DNA of 7,120 nt, from positions 1 to 7,120 of the forward strand of contig VBON01000026.1 of assembly GCA_005877525.1 (NCBI GenBank), in the 5' to 3' direction. Made by a program: the position numbers and the translations under genes. Below the pieces are notes generated by a model. It worked only from the letters and a program-made list of their open reading frames with translations. It was not told where the DNA came from and ran no database searches. Each line of letters starts with the position of its first letter. The first letter of the stretch is position 1. Positions 1 to 5,734 of the stretch are shown here, one piece after another. This DNA comes from Nitrospirota bacterium. GTDB lineage: Bacteria; Nitrospirota; Nitrospiria; Nitrospirales; NS-4.

Positions 1-45
1 GGGCGGCTGGCGCCTTGACCCTCCGCTGGCCGCCCTCTTAAATTC
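1..45 (+). terminator. Hairpin at window edge, probable terminator of an upstream gene
   Basis: Positions 1-12 can pair with 24-35 as a 12-bp stem around an 11-nt loop. Ten pairs are Watson-Crick, and two (8-28 and 9-27) are G-U wobbles if the RNA is read from the plus strand. The same positions would be A-C mismatches in minus-strand RNA, so plus-strand transcription is favoured. The right arm runs into TCTTAAATT, a modest U-rich tail. The stem begins at the first base of the window, so it may extend further left and its gene is not visible. Confidence 0.45.
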
Positions 46-215
46 CGCCATTCCGAGTCTTCGCATTTCCCGACGGAGAATAGTCTTCGGCCCTGACTGT
101 TCATTGAGATTTATGGATACACCCGATTACCCAGTGAGATACACCTCTGATTTTCGTGATTCCCCCAGCCGGATTGAATCCACTGATTTTAATTGTAAAT
201 GTCAAACAAGCATCT
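36..215. other. Gene-free stretch upstream of the receiver gene
   Basis: No convincing coding region is seen between the edge hairpin and the promoter-like site at 218-231. The stretch is more AT-rich than the genes. It contains an 11-bp palindrome (GGATT-G-AATCC, 171-181) and the octamer CTGATTTT twice (about 147 and 183). The palindrome is centred roughly 67 bases upstream of the start predicted from the sigma-54-like site, so it could be an activator site; this is inference only. Confidence 0.4.
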
Positions 216-233
216 ACGGCACAACTGTTGCTG
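216..233 (+). promoter_or_regulatory. Putative sigma-54 (RpoN) promoter
   Basis: The site reads CGGCAC-AACTG-TTGCT, with GG at 218-219 and GC at 230-231 exactly ten bases apart. This matches the -24/-12 consensus TGGCAC-N5-TTGC at nearly every conserved base. It would start transcription near 243, giving a leader of about 46 nt before the receiver ATG at 289, with the Shine-Dalgarno sequence inside it. Spacing and orientation support it. It is a motif match only, and it presumes that the organism has RpoN. Confidence 0.45.
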
Positions 234-288
234 TAAGTCACAGGGTCCCTCTATGACCGGATGAGGAATAAGGAGGCACCGCTACAGC

Positions 289-678
289 ATGCTGGCTAGT
301 CCAGTTTCGAAGCACTTGCTCATCATCGATGACGATCCTGATATTCGCCAGGTCCTTCAGGATCGCCTGGAGTCCCTGGGGTATACCGTGGAGACCGCAG
401 GAAATGCTCTTGAGGCCCTGTTGGCCATGGAGAAAATGCTTCCCACCGGGATTCTTCTCGATTTTATGCTACCGGCAATCGACGGCCTGGAGGTACTGCA
501 AGAAGTCAGACGCCTTTACCCGATGCTTCCGGTGGTGATCATCACCGCCAACAAAGATGAACGTTTTGCCGCGCTGGCAATAGCCGCCGGCGCCGATGAC
601 GTTCTGTTGAAACCCGTTGAGAACGATCAATTCAAGCAGGTCGTGCGACGGTGCTTCGGAATGCCTCCTAGGCCTTAA
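289..678 (+). CDS. Stand-alone response-regulator receiver protein (CheY-like)
   Basis: This cytoplasmic phosphoacceptor protein consists of a single receiver domain, so it would signal by protein-protein contact in a two-component phosphorelay rather than by binding DNA itself. The receiver hallmarks are all present: acidic pocket D14-D15-D16, phosphorylatable Asp58 after the hydrophobic run ILL, the M60-L61-P62 turn with D65-G66, the switch residue T86 followed by A87, and K108-P109. At 129 residues it is just one domain with no output module. TAAGGAGG at 269-276 is a strong Shine-Dalgarno sequence, though it sits a rather long 12 nt from the ATG. A sigma-54-like promoter lies upstream at 218-231. 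No histidine kinase is visible next to it, so its partner is unknown. The downstream peptidase gene starts about 110 nt further on in the same direction and may be partly co-transcribed. Confidence 0.92.
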   Translation: MLASPVSKHLLIIDDDPDIRQVLQDRLESLGYTVETAGNALEALLAMEKMLPTGILLDFMLPAIDGLEVLQEVRRLYPMLPVVIITANKDERFAALAIAAGADDVLLKPVENDQFKQVVRRCFGMPPRP

Positions 679-703
679 GACGGATGCGGTGCTCGACCTC
701 ACG

Positions 704-718
704 CGCGGACTATCCGCG
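704..718 (+). terminator. Small GC-rich hairpin after the receiver gene
   Basis: CGCGGA (704-709) pairs with TCCGCG (713-718) around a three-base loop. It lies 26 nt after the receiver stop codon. The following sequence GCTTCCATTTAG has no solid T run, so it would be at best a weak or Rho-assisted terminator or attenuator between the receiver and peptidase genes. Confidence 0.3.
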
Positions 719-789
719 GCTTCCATTTAGTAATTTACCTTTACTTCCGATATACTTATGTGTGCCCGAGGACAAACCACTTCTACGCC

Positions 790-1878
790 ATGGAAGGTGC
801 AACGGTGCCGTCTAAATCAACACTTGCCCGTGTGCCTCGAATTACCGCCCGCAACAGTCGCCCTCACCCGGCACTCTTCACGCATCACTCTGACGACGAA
901 CTACTCAATTTACGTATGTGCGATCTGGGGTTGTCCTTGGATGGCAGCTGGCTTACGGACTGTGTTGCCAGACTATGCAAGGAACTCACACGGCGCTCTA
1001 TTCGCTTTTGCCCCCATGTCTGGCTATCGCACGACTGGTTCTCCCCGGAAGGCGTACCTGGTATCGCCATTCCCTTCTACCTCGCGCACCCGCGACTGAT
1101 GCGCCTGGAACAGCGACAAGTACTCGAAGTCGAAGGCGGTACCCGCGAAGACTGCATGAAGATTCTGCGACATGAATGTGGTCATGCCATTCAGCATGCG
1201 TATCAGTTTCAGCGACGCCGGCGCTATCATCAGTTGTTCGGAAAGTCTTCACAGGTCTATCCCGAATCCTACCGTCCCGACCCCGCCAGCCGGCGCTATG
1301 TACAGCACCTGCGGCTCTATTACGCCCAGAGCCATCCGGATGAGGATTTCGCAGAGACTTTCGCGGTCTGGCTCCAGCCCCGCGCCACCTGGCGCAAACG
1401 GTATCACGGCTGGCCTGCGCTCAAGAAGCTTGAATACGTCGAAGAATTGATGGATGAGGTGAAGCAGATGCGCCCTCTGATCTCATCGCGCAAGCAGGTT
1501 GATCCTCTCCATTCCCTGAAGATCATGTTGGGCGATTACTATGCGGATAAGCGCGAACGCTACGACCAGAGCTATGCGGATATCTATGACCGCGACCTGA
1601 TGCGCCTGTTTTCAAATGACCCAAGGTTTCACGGCCGCGAGCTCGCTTCCAAGTTTTTGCGATGCAACCGTGGACGGATTCGCGCCCTGGTCGCCCGAAA
1701 CACTGGTGAATACCTGTTTGCCCTGGAACACGTTCTCGACGACATGATCGGACGAAGCCGCCAGCTAAAGCTTCGCGTAGCGCGTTCCGAGCGAAAGCTG
1801 CTCAAGGACTTTGCCAAACTCCTCACCGCCAAAACGATGCTGTTCCTCTCGCGCCGCCCCAACCGGATCGCCTTATGA
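790..1878 (+). CDS. Putative zinc-binding metallopeptidase (HExxH)
   Basis: The protein carries a zinc-protease signature HECGH at residues 128-132 (numbered from the ATG at 790), inside a helix-like ILRHECGHAIQHAY. A second conserved-looking block, EDFAETFAVW near residues 185-194, has Glu189 as a plausible third zinc ligand, as in gluzincin-type peptidases. The block MCDLGLSLDGSW and the segment around GVPGIAIPFYLAHPRLMRLE resemble the bacterial family annotated as putative zinc-binding metallopeptidase. No signal peptide is seen, so it is probably cytoplasmic. The C-terminal third is rich in Arg and Lys and unrecognised. The start is uncertain. The frame is open from a GTG at 760, but a -10-like TATACT at 751-756 would place the mRNA start after it. 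ATG 790 is the first ATG, while GTG 805 is the only start with a good Shine-Dalgarno (GGAAGGTG, 7 nt away). The stop overlaps the next start as ATGA. The substrate is unknown. Confidence 0.85.
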   Translation: MEGATVPSKSTLARVPRITARNSRPHPALFTHHSDDELLNLRMCDLGLSLDGSWLTDCVARLCKELTRRSIRFCPHVWLSHDWFSPEGVPGIAIPFYLAHPRLMRLEQRQVLEVEGGTREDCMKILRHECGHAIQHAYQFQRRRRYHQLFGKSSQVYPESYRPDPASRRYVQHLRLYYAQSHPDEDFAETFAVWLQPRATWRKRYHGWPALKKLEYVEELMDEVKQMRPLISSRKQVDPLHSLKIMLGDYYADKRERYDQSYADIYDRDLMRLFSNDPRFHGRELASKFLRCNRGRIRALVARNTGEYLFALEHVLDDMIGRSRQLKLRVARSERKLLKDFAKLLTAKTMLFLSRRPNRIAL

Positions 1879-2909
1879 AGACACCGCGCGTCAAAAAGCT
1901 TCGCGTCCTGGCGCTCATGCATCCCTCGCTGTTGCCCCCCGAAACCTTAGATGGCTTGAGTGAGAAAGAGGCGTACGCCATCAAGACCGAATACGACATC
2001 GTCACGACGTTGCGCGGGCTCGGCCATGAGGTGCAGGTCCTCGGTGTTCAGGATGAGTTGATGCCGATTCGCTCGGCCGTGACTGACTGGAAACCGCAAA
2101 TCGTGTTCAACCTCCTCGAAGAATTCCATGGCATCGCTGAATTTGATCAGCACGTGGTCGGCCTCCTGGAACTCCTCCGGGTATGCTACACCGGCTGCAA
2201 CCCGCGGGGACTGGTCCTTGCCCGGGGAAAGGCGCTGTCGAAGAAGCTTGTGACCTACCATCGGATCCGCGTGCCGACCTTTACGGTTTTTCCTCGTGGC
2301 CACCGGGCCCGCCCGCCCCGGGGACTGCGTTTCCCGCTGATCGTCAAGAGCCTTACCGAGGAGTCGTCCCTCGGCATCTCGCAGGCATCCATTGTGGACA
2401 CCCCGGAAAAACTGGAGGAACGTGTAGCCTTTATCCACAAGAGCATCAACACCGATGCGATCGCCGAGCAGTATATCGAGGGCCGGGAGATCTATGTGGG
2501 CGCCATCGGCAACAAGCGAGTCCAGGTCTTGCCCATTTGGGAGCTCGAATTCTCCAACCTCGCGCCCGGGAGCGCCGCCATTGCCACCGCTCGCGTCAAG
2601 CATAATCCCGACTATCAACTCAAGCACGGCATCAAGCAGCACCCCGCGAAGAACTTGGATGCGGCACTGGAACGTCAGATCGTGCGAACCAGCCGGCGCA
2701 TCTTCAAAATTCTTGAGCTCGACGGATACGCGCGGATCGATTACCGATTGGCTTCGGACGGGACACTGTATTTTCTAGAAGCCAACCCGAATCCGGAAAT
2801 CGCGGAGATCGAAGAATTCGCATCGGCGGCGAAGGCCGCTGGAATCGCCTACCCGAGTCTCGTCCAAAAAATCGTCACGCTTGGATTGAGCCGAGGCCTC
2901 GGATCTTGA
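1875..2909 (+). CDS. ATP-grasp ligase, D-Ala-D-Ala ligase-like
   Basis: This 344-residue protein has the order of an ATP-grasp carboxylate-amine ligase, which makes an acyl-phosphate from ATP and joins it to an amine. The N-terminal domain contains FNLLEEF (78-84) and a GLLELLRVCYTGC stretch (96-108) like the Ddl helix and loop. The ATP-grasp segment starts near PLIVKSLTEESSLGIS (154-169), with Lys158 as the nucleotide-binding lysine. It continues with AEQYIEGREIYVG (197-209) and the metal-binding block ARIDYRL...YFLEANPNP (286-307), with Asp289, Glu302 and Asn304 as the likely magnesium ligands. Length and layout fit the D-alanine-D-alanine ligase superfamily. However, the Ddl Tyr-bearing loop before the last block is replaced by KHNPDYQLKHGIKQHPAK, so true D-Ala-D-Ala synthesis is doubtful. 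The start codon overlaps the peptidase stop by four bases (ATGA), pointing to translational coupling. It is probably cytoplasmic, with unknown substrate. Confidence 0.88.
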   Translation: MKTPRVKKLRVLALMHPSLLPPETLDGLSEKEAYAIKTEYDIVTTLRGLGHEVQVLGVQDELMPIRSAVTDWKPQIVFNLLEEFHGIAEFDQHVVGLLELLRVCYTGCNPRGLVLARGKALSKKLVTYHRIRVPTFTVFPRGHRARPPRGLRFPLIVKSLTEESSLGISQASIVDTPEKLEERVAFIHKSINTDAIAEQYIEGREIYVGAIGNKRVQVLPIWELEFSNLAPGSAAIATARVKHNPDYQLKHGIKQHPAKNLDAALERQIVRTSRRIFKILELDGYARIDYRLASDGTLYFLEANPNPEIAEIEEFASAAKAAGIAYPSLVQKIVTLGLSRGLGS

Positions 2910-2965
2910 AAACCCTATTCGCAACATAGTCTACCGTGGTTTTCAACATTCAGTCCTCTTTACAG

Positions 2966-3808
2966 ATGCGTCGGTGGTTTGTGAGCCTGTTCCTTTTATC
3001 CGGCGTGGGCGTGGCAGCGGCTCTTCTCAATAACAACATTTCTTTCTTGCCCACATCACGCGCGGCTTTTGGCGCAGAGTTTGAACGGGCGGTCCAGGGT
3101 GGAACTGACTGGATAGTCGCGAATCCAGACGAAGACAACCCGGCGCTGCTATATATGATCGCCGACATGGCAGATCTCTCCGGCGATCACCGCCTGCGAC
3201 AAATTGTGGATCGGTATCTGCACAATCCGTTTAGCGGCTCCCATACGGTCTGGCGGCGTTTGGTGGATAGAACAGCACAGGTGCTACCGCCAAGCGGACG
3301 TGAACTCGATTCCTACGAGCGGTATCAGCGCTGGATCGCCCATGCCGTGGGTCAGGTCCCATTATCCGATACAGAGCGAGCAGACATGTTTGCGCCCAAT
3401 CGATTCATGTGGGGATCGCGCACTCATCAACTCTTTGCGCTACTCCTTTATAGAGAGTATGGAAACCATTCACAGGCGGTGGATGATCTCATTAACCACC
3501 TCTGCGAAAGGATCGCGCTCGAGGCCCAGTGGGATGTACGGGTCACCGATCTCTATCTGCAACGGATCGCCTTCATCCTGGCGGCAGGACGGCCGGATCT
3601 GATCAAGCGCCGACTGGTCGAGCGCGCGATGGCCAATCAGAAGCAGGACGGCGGTTGGATCGCCTCTTGGTACGGCTGGGGACCCAAGCTCTTTGAATAC
3701 AGCTTTCGACAACCAGCGACGAATTCCCATACGACGGTGCAGGCTGTCTGGGCACTTTATCTACTGAAGTACCGCTTTCCTACATGGATCGAGCAGACAT
3801 TCAAATGA
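2966..3808 (+). CDS. Exported or membrane-anchored helical protein with QW-like motif, function unknown
   Basis: From the ATG at 2966 the 280-residue protein begins MRRWFVSLFLLSGVGVAAAL, a classic basic N-terminus plus hydrophobic core. It is therefore either secreted (a possible signal-peptidase site at SRA-AF, residues 31-35) or held by one N-terminal membrane segment. There is no lipobox cysteine. The rest looks alpha-helical. Near the C-terminus QKQDGGW (225-231), followed by HTTVQAVWALYLL (255-267), resembles the QW repeats of alpha/alpha-toroid proteins such as terpene cyclases and prenyltransferase subunits. No catalytic cyclase DxDD motif is present, so an enzyme role is not supported. 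A GTG at 2936 in the same frame would add ten residues. Neither start has a clear Shine-Dalgarno; ATG was preferred because it gives the standard signal sequence. It follows the ligase by 56 nt and probably belongs to the same operon, as an envelope partner. Confidence 0.75.
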   Translation: MRRWFVSLFLLSGVGVAAALLNNNISFLPTSRAAFGAEFERAVQGGTDWIVANPDEDNPALLYMIADMADLSGDHRLRQIVDRYLHNPFSGSHTVWRRLVDRTAQVLPPSGRELDSYERYQRWIAHAVGQVPLSDTERADMFAPNRFMWGSRTHQLFALLLYREYGNHSQAVDDLINHLCERIALEAQWDVRVTDLYLQRIAFILAAGRPDLIKRRLVERAMANQKQDGGWIASWYGWGPKLFEYSFRQPATNSHTTVQAVWALYLLKYRFPTWIEQTFK

Positions 3809-3866
3809 TCGCGTGAGCTGGTGGTTCCCAGAAAGACCCTGGCGGAAAACGCGCTCGAAAACCTCC

Positions 3867-3884
3867 CTTCGTCTGACGAAGTTT
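3867..3884 (+). terminator. Weak hairpin after the peptidase-ligase operon
   Basis: CTTCGT (3867-3872) and ACGAAG (3876-3881) form a 6-bp stem with a three-base loop, followed by TTTGCT. It is short for an intrinsic terminator, but it is the first stem after the 3808 stop. Confidence 0.3.
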
Positions 3885-3916
3885 GCTCAGTATTAGAACT
3901 GTCCCATAACGGAGAA

Positions 3917-3938
3917 AGGGCAAAAGTGGCTTCGCCCT
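3917..3938 (+). terminator. Second weak hairpin after the operon
   Basis: AGGGC (3917-3921) pairs with GCCCT (3934-3938), with a possible inner AAG/CTT pairing. The downstream sequence AATGCTTTCC lacks a clear T run. It may act together with the stem at 3867-3881, but evidence that it terminates transcription is thin. Confidence 0.2.
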
Positions 3939-3989
3939 AATGCTTTCCGGTTTGCTGCCGATAATATCCGTAGTCACACGCAGGTACCC

Positions 3990-4184
3990 ATGGAACTCGA
4001 TCTCTCCGTCGCACTCCGGGAAGCCCTCATCAATCTTTTGACAGCTATAGAGACCGTGGATCGGTCAACAGGCATTCGGTCTCGCGAAGCCTACAGTAAC
4101 TTGCTCATCGCTGCGTCTCATGCGAAAACAGTCCTGGCCAAATGCCCTCTTTCTTTGTACCAAGAGCCAGTCGCAAAATCCTGA
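3990..4184 (+). CDS. Small hypothetical protein (64 aa), doubtful
   Basis: This short open frame encodes a 64-residue peptide that looks largely helical and amphipathic (ALREALINLLTAIETV near residues 8-23), with one Cys at residue 52 and no membrane segment or known motif. Upstream of the ATG there is only a weak AGG (3982-3984) and no convincing Shine-Dalgarno. An AT-rich GATAATAT at 3960-3967 could be a -10 element but lacks a partner. It lies alone between the end of the plus-strand operon and the repeat beside tRNA-Cys. Sequence composition does not exclude a real gene, but nothing assigns a function, and it may be a chance frame. Confidence 0.4.
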   Translation: MELDLSVALREALINLLTAIETVDRSTGIRSREAYSNLLIAASHAKTVLAKCPLSLYQEPVAKS

Positions 4185-4269
4185 TACACCATCGGCCCTT
4201 GCTCGCTGTCATCCATCACACGGGTAGAAAGAGCTAGAGAGCGCACCTGCGAGATTTCTTGAAGCAAGC

Positions 4270-4316
4270 CGAAGAAAACTTTCCGACCGTCCCAAAACTA
4301 ATTCGGTGACGGTCGG
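4270..4316 (-). terminator. Putative terminator downstream of tRNA-Cys (distal copy)
   Basis: This is the first-unit counterpart of the proximal stem. On the minus strand its stem (4283-4316) is followed by AAAGTTTTCTTCGG, again T-rich. It could act as a back-up terminator in tandem with the proximal copy. One internal mismatch (C against T, at 4292 and 4307) weakens the upper stem. Confidence 0.38.
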
Positions 4317-4339
4317 CACGAGCTAGCCTTGTTTCTTAA

Positions 4340-4393
4340 AGAAAGCCAAAGAAAGCTATCCGACCATCCTAAAATTGATTAGAGGATGGTCGG
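4340..4393 (-). terminator. Putative terminator downstream of tRNA-Cys (proximal copy)
   Basis: Read on the minus strand, the perfect 11-bp stem 4360-4393 is followed by ATAGCTTTCTTTGGCTTTCTTT, a pyrimidine- and T-rich tail. It begins about 18 nt after the tRNA CCA. This suits a terminator for tRNA-Cys, and for dxs-ispG read-through, although the tail is interrupted and starts with ATAG. On the plus strand the tail would be GCACGAGC, which is not terminator-like. Confidence 0.45.
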
Positions 4394-4410
4394 CACGAGC
4401 AAGCTCGGTT

Positions 4411-4486
4411 TGGAGGCGCCGGGCGGGGTCGAACCGCCGCATCGCAGTTTTGCAGACTGCTCCCTTAACCACTTGGGTACGGCGCC
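4411..4486 (-). tRNA. tRNA-Cys (anticodon GCA)
   Basis: The reverse strand folds into a complete 76-nt cloverleaf. The acceptor stem pairs GGCGCCG (4486-4480) with CGGCGCC, and the D arm is CCC-AAGTGGTTAA-GGG. The anticodon stem GCAGT/ACTGC encloses the loop CTGCAAA, with GCA at 4453-4451. The T stem GGCGG/CCGCC encloses TTCGACC. The discriminator base is U73 (A at 4414 on the plus strand), the identity base recognised by cysteinyl-tRNA synthetase, and CCA is encoded at 4413-4411. The gene lies 62 nt beyond the ispG stop on the same strand and has its own promoter. No broken stems are seen, so it should be functional. Confidence 0.97.
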
Positions 4487-4496
4487 TTGTGTGTGG

Positions 4497-4525
4497 ATTA
4501 TAGAGGGGAAGAACCAGCCAGACAA
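4497..4525 (-). promoter_or_regulatory. Sigma-70-type promoter of tRNA-Cys
   Basis: On the minus strand a perfect -10 box TATAAT (4502-4497) is preceded, with the optimal 17-nt spacer, by TTGTCT (4525-4520), which matches four of six bases of TTGACA. Transcription would begin near 4490, only a few bases before the tRNA 5' end at 4486, as is common for tRNA genes. The site lies wholly in the gap between the ispG stop and the tRNA. Confidence 0.7.
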
Positions 4526-4548
4526 GGAGGGAAACGTGGTCCAGGGCC

Positions 4549-5733
4549 TTACGCCTTAAGCAGCGGGATCTCCTTGTTGCCTGAATGACCTGTGGCAGGG
4601 ATGGGACTTGCGGTCGGCTCGCCGTGCTCACCGTTCACGTTGCCGTTGCCGTCGCCATACAGCTCTGCTTCTTTTTCTTTCGCCATGATCTCGATTTCGG
4701 CCAGGAGGGTGTCCAACAACTCTTCTGATTTCACCTTGCGGATAAGCTTGCCGTGCTTAAAGAGAATTCCGACGCCCTCGCCGCCCGCAATCCCGATATC
4801 CGCCTCCTTGCCCTCGCCGATCCCGTTCACCACGCAGCCCAGCACCGAGACATTCAGCGGCACTCGGATGTGGCCCAGGCGCTTCTCCAGTTCATTGGCC
4901 AACTTGACCACGTCGATCTCTACGCGGCCACACGTCGGACACGCAATGACATTGACACCGCGATGGCGCAGTTCGAGCGACTTCAGAATTTCAAAGCCCA
5001 CCTTCACCTCTTCCACCGGATCGGCGGCCAGCGAGACACGAATCGTGTCGCCGATCCCGTCCGCGAGGAGCATGCCGATGCCGATGGCCGACTTGATCGA
5101 ACCGGTCAGCAGCGTGCCCGCTTCGGTAATACCAAGATGCAAGGGGTAATCCGACTGCAACGAGAACAATCGGTAGGCATCGACGGCCATGTGCACGTCG
5201 GAAGCCTTCAGGGACACCTTCATATTGGTGAAGCCGATATCTTCGAGGGCATGGACGGCATTCAGAGCAGATTCACACAGGGCTTCCGCCGTAGGATATC
5301 CGTACTTCGCCAGCAATTCCCGCTCCAGCGAGCCACCGTTCACCCCGATCCGCAGAGGAATGTTCCGCTCACGCACTGCCTTCACGACTTCCTCGACCTT
5401 CCACCAAGCGCCGATGTTGCCGGGGTTGATCCGGACGCAATCCACGACCTGCGCCGCTTTGAGCGCCAACCGGTGATCGAAATGAATGTCGGCGATCAGC
5501 GGGATCGTGATTTGGGATCTGATGGCCGGGAGCGCCGCGGCGGCTTCCGGCGTATTCACCGTGACGCGAACAATCTCGCAGCCGACTTGCTCAAGTTCGT
5601 GGATCTGAGCGACCGTGGCCTGTACGTCAGCAGTGTCGGGCGTCGTCATCGACTGGACGACCACCGGCGCGCCGCCACCGATCGGCACTCGCCCCACGCG
5701 AACCTGTTTCGTCTTGCACCGTGTAATGAACAT
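4549..5733 (-). CDS. ispG: 4-hydroxy-3-methylbut-2-enyl diphosphate synthase IspG (GcpE)
   Basis: IspG is the cytoplasmic iron-sulphur enzyme that reductively opens 2-C-methyl-D-erythritol 2,4-cyclodiphosphate to HMBPP, the penultimate MEP-pathway step. The N-terminal barrel is recognised by VGRVPIGGGAPVVVQSMTT (about 13-31) and RINPGNIG (101-108). The cluster-binding domain has CPTCGR with Cys265 and Cys268, then VLGCVVNGIGEG with Cys300 and Glu307, matching the three Cys and one Glu ligands known in E. coli IspG. It is 394 residues from the ATG at 5733. A TTG thirty bases earlier (5763) keeps the frame open but would run into dxs, and the family normally begins near MFITR. After about residue 355 comes a Gly/Asn/Glu/Pro-rich tail of about 40 residues that is unlike the core and has no known role. 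It starts one base after the dxs stop, so the two are co-transcribed. Confidence 0.96.
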   Translation of the reverse strand: MFITRCKTKQVRVGRVPIGGGAPVVVQSMTTPDTADVQATVAQIHELEQVGCEIVRVTVNTPEAAAALPAIRSQITIPLIADIHFDHRLALKAAQVVDCVRINPGNIGAWWKVEEVVKAVRERNIPLRIGVNGGSLERELLAKYGYPTAEALCESALNAVHALEDIGFTNMKVSLKASDVHMAVDAYRLFSLQSDYPLHLGITEAGTLLTGSIKSAIGIGMLLADGIGDTIRVSLAADPVEEVKVGFEILKSLELRHRGVNVIACPTCGRVEIDVVKLANELEKRLGHIRVPLNVSVLGCVVNGIGEGKEADIGIAGGEGVGILFKHGKLIRKVKSEELLDTLLAEIEIMAKEKEAELYGDGNGNVNGEHGEPTASPIPATGHSGNKEIPLLKA

Positions 5734-5734
5734 G

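Larger units (their letters stand above)
4255..4408. repeat. Tandem 77-bp duplication carrying a conserved stem-loop
   Basis: Two adjacent 77-bp units (4255-4331 and 4332-4408) align without gaps at 60 of 77 positions. Each holds a stem-loop: 4283-4316 in the first (9 bp plus one pair beyond a mismatch) and 4360-4393 in the second (11 bp), with 12-nt AT-rich loops. Two of the 17 differences are compensatory. The pair formed by unit positions 35 and 56 changes from G-C to A-T, and that of positions 39 and 52 from C-G to T-A. The block after the stem, CGGCACGAGC, is invariant. The array ends two bases before the encoded CCA of tRNA-Cys. The conserved pairing suggests that the structure is selected. 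Confidence 0.85.

Noticed and set aside
199..264. A 21-codon frame with a CCC cysteine run, considered as a precursor peptide for the ligase and peptidase
   Set aside because: It has no Shine-Dalgarno, starts upstream of the predicted transcription start near 243, overlaps the sigma-54-like promoter, and is separated from the ligase by two genes.
1947..2642. A 231-codon open frame on the minus strand inside the ligase gene
   Set aside because: It mirrors the well-supported ligase reading frame and shows no independent start signal or domain.
3990..4184. The 64-codon ORF as a precursor substrate for the ATP-grasp ligase
   Set aside because: It has no leader/core organisation, no repeated core motif, and a weak start. 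It is listed only as a doubtful small gene.
4255..4408. CRISPR array or phage attachment site beside the tRNA
   Set aside because: There are only two adjacent units with no spacers, and they do not repeat the tRNA 3' sequence. No integrase or cas gene is present in the window.
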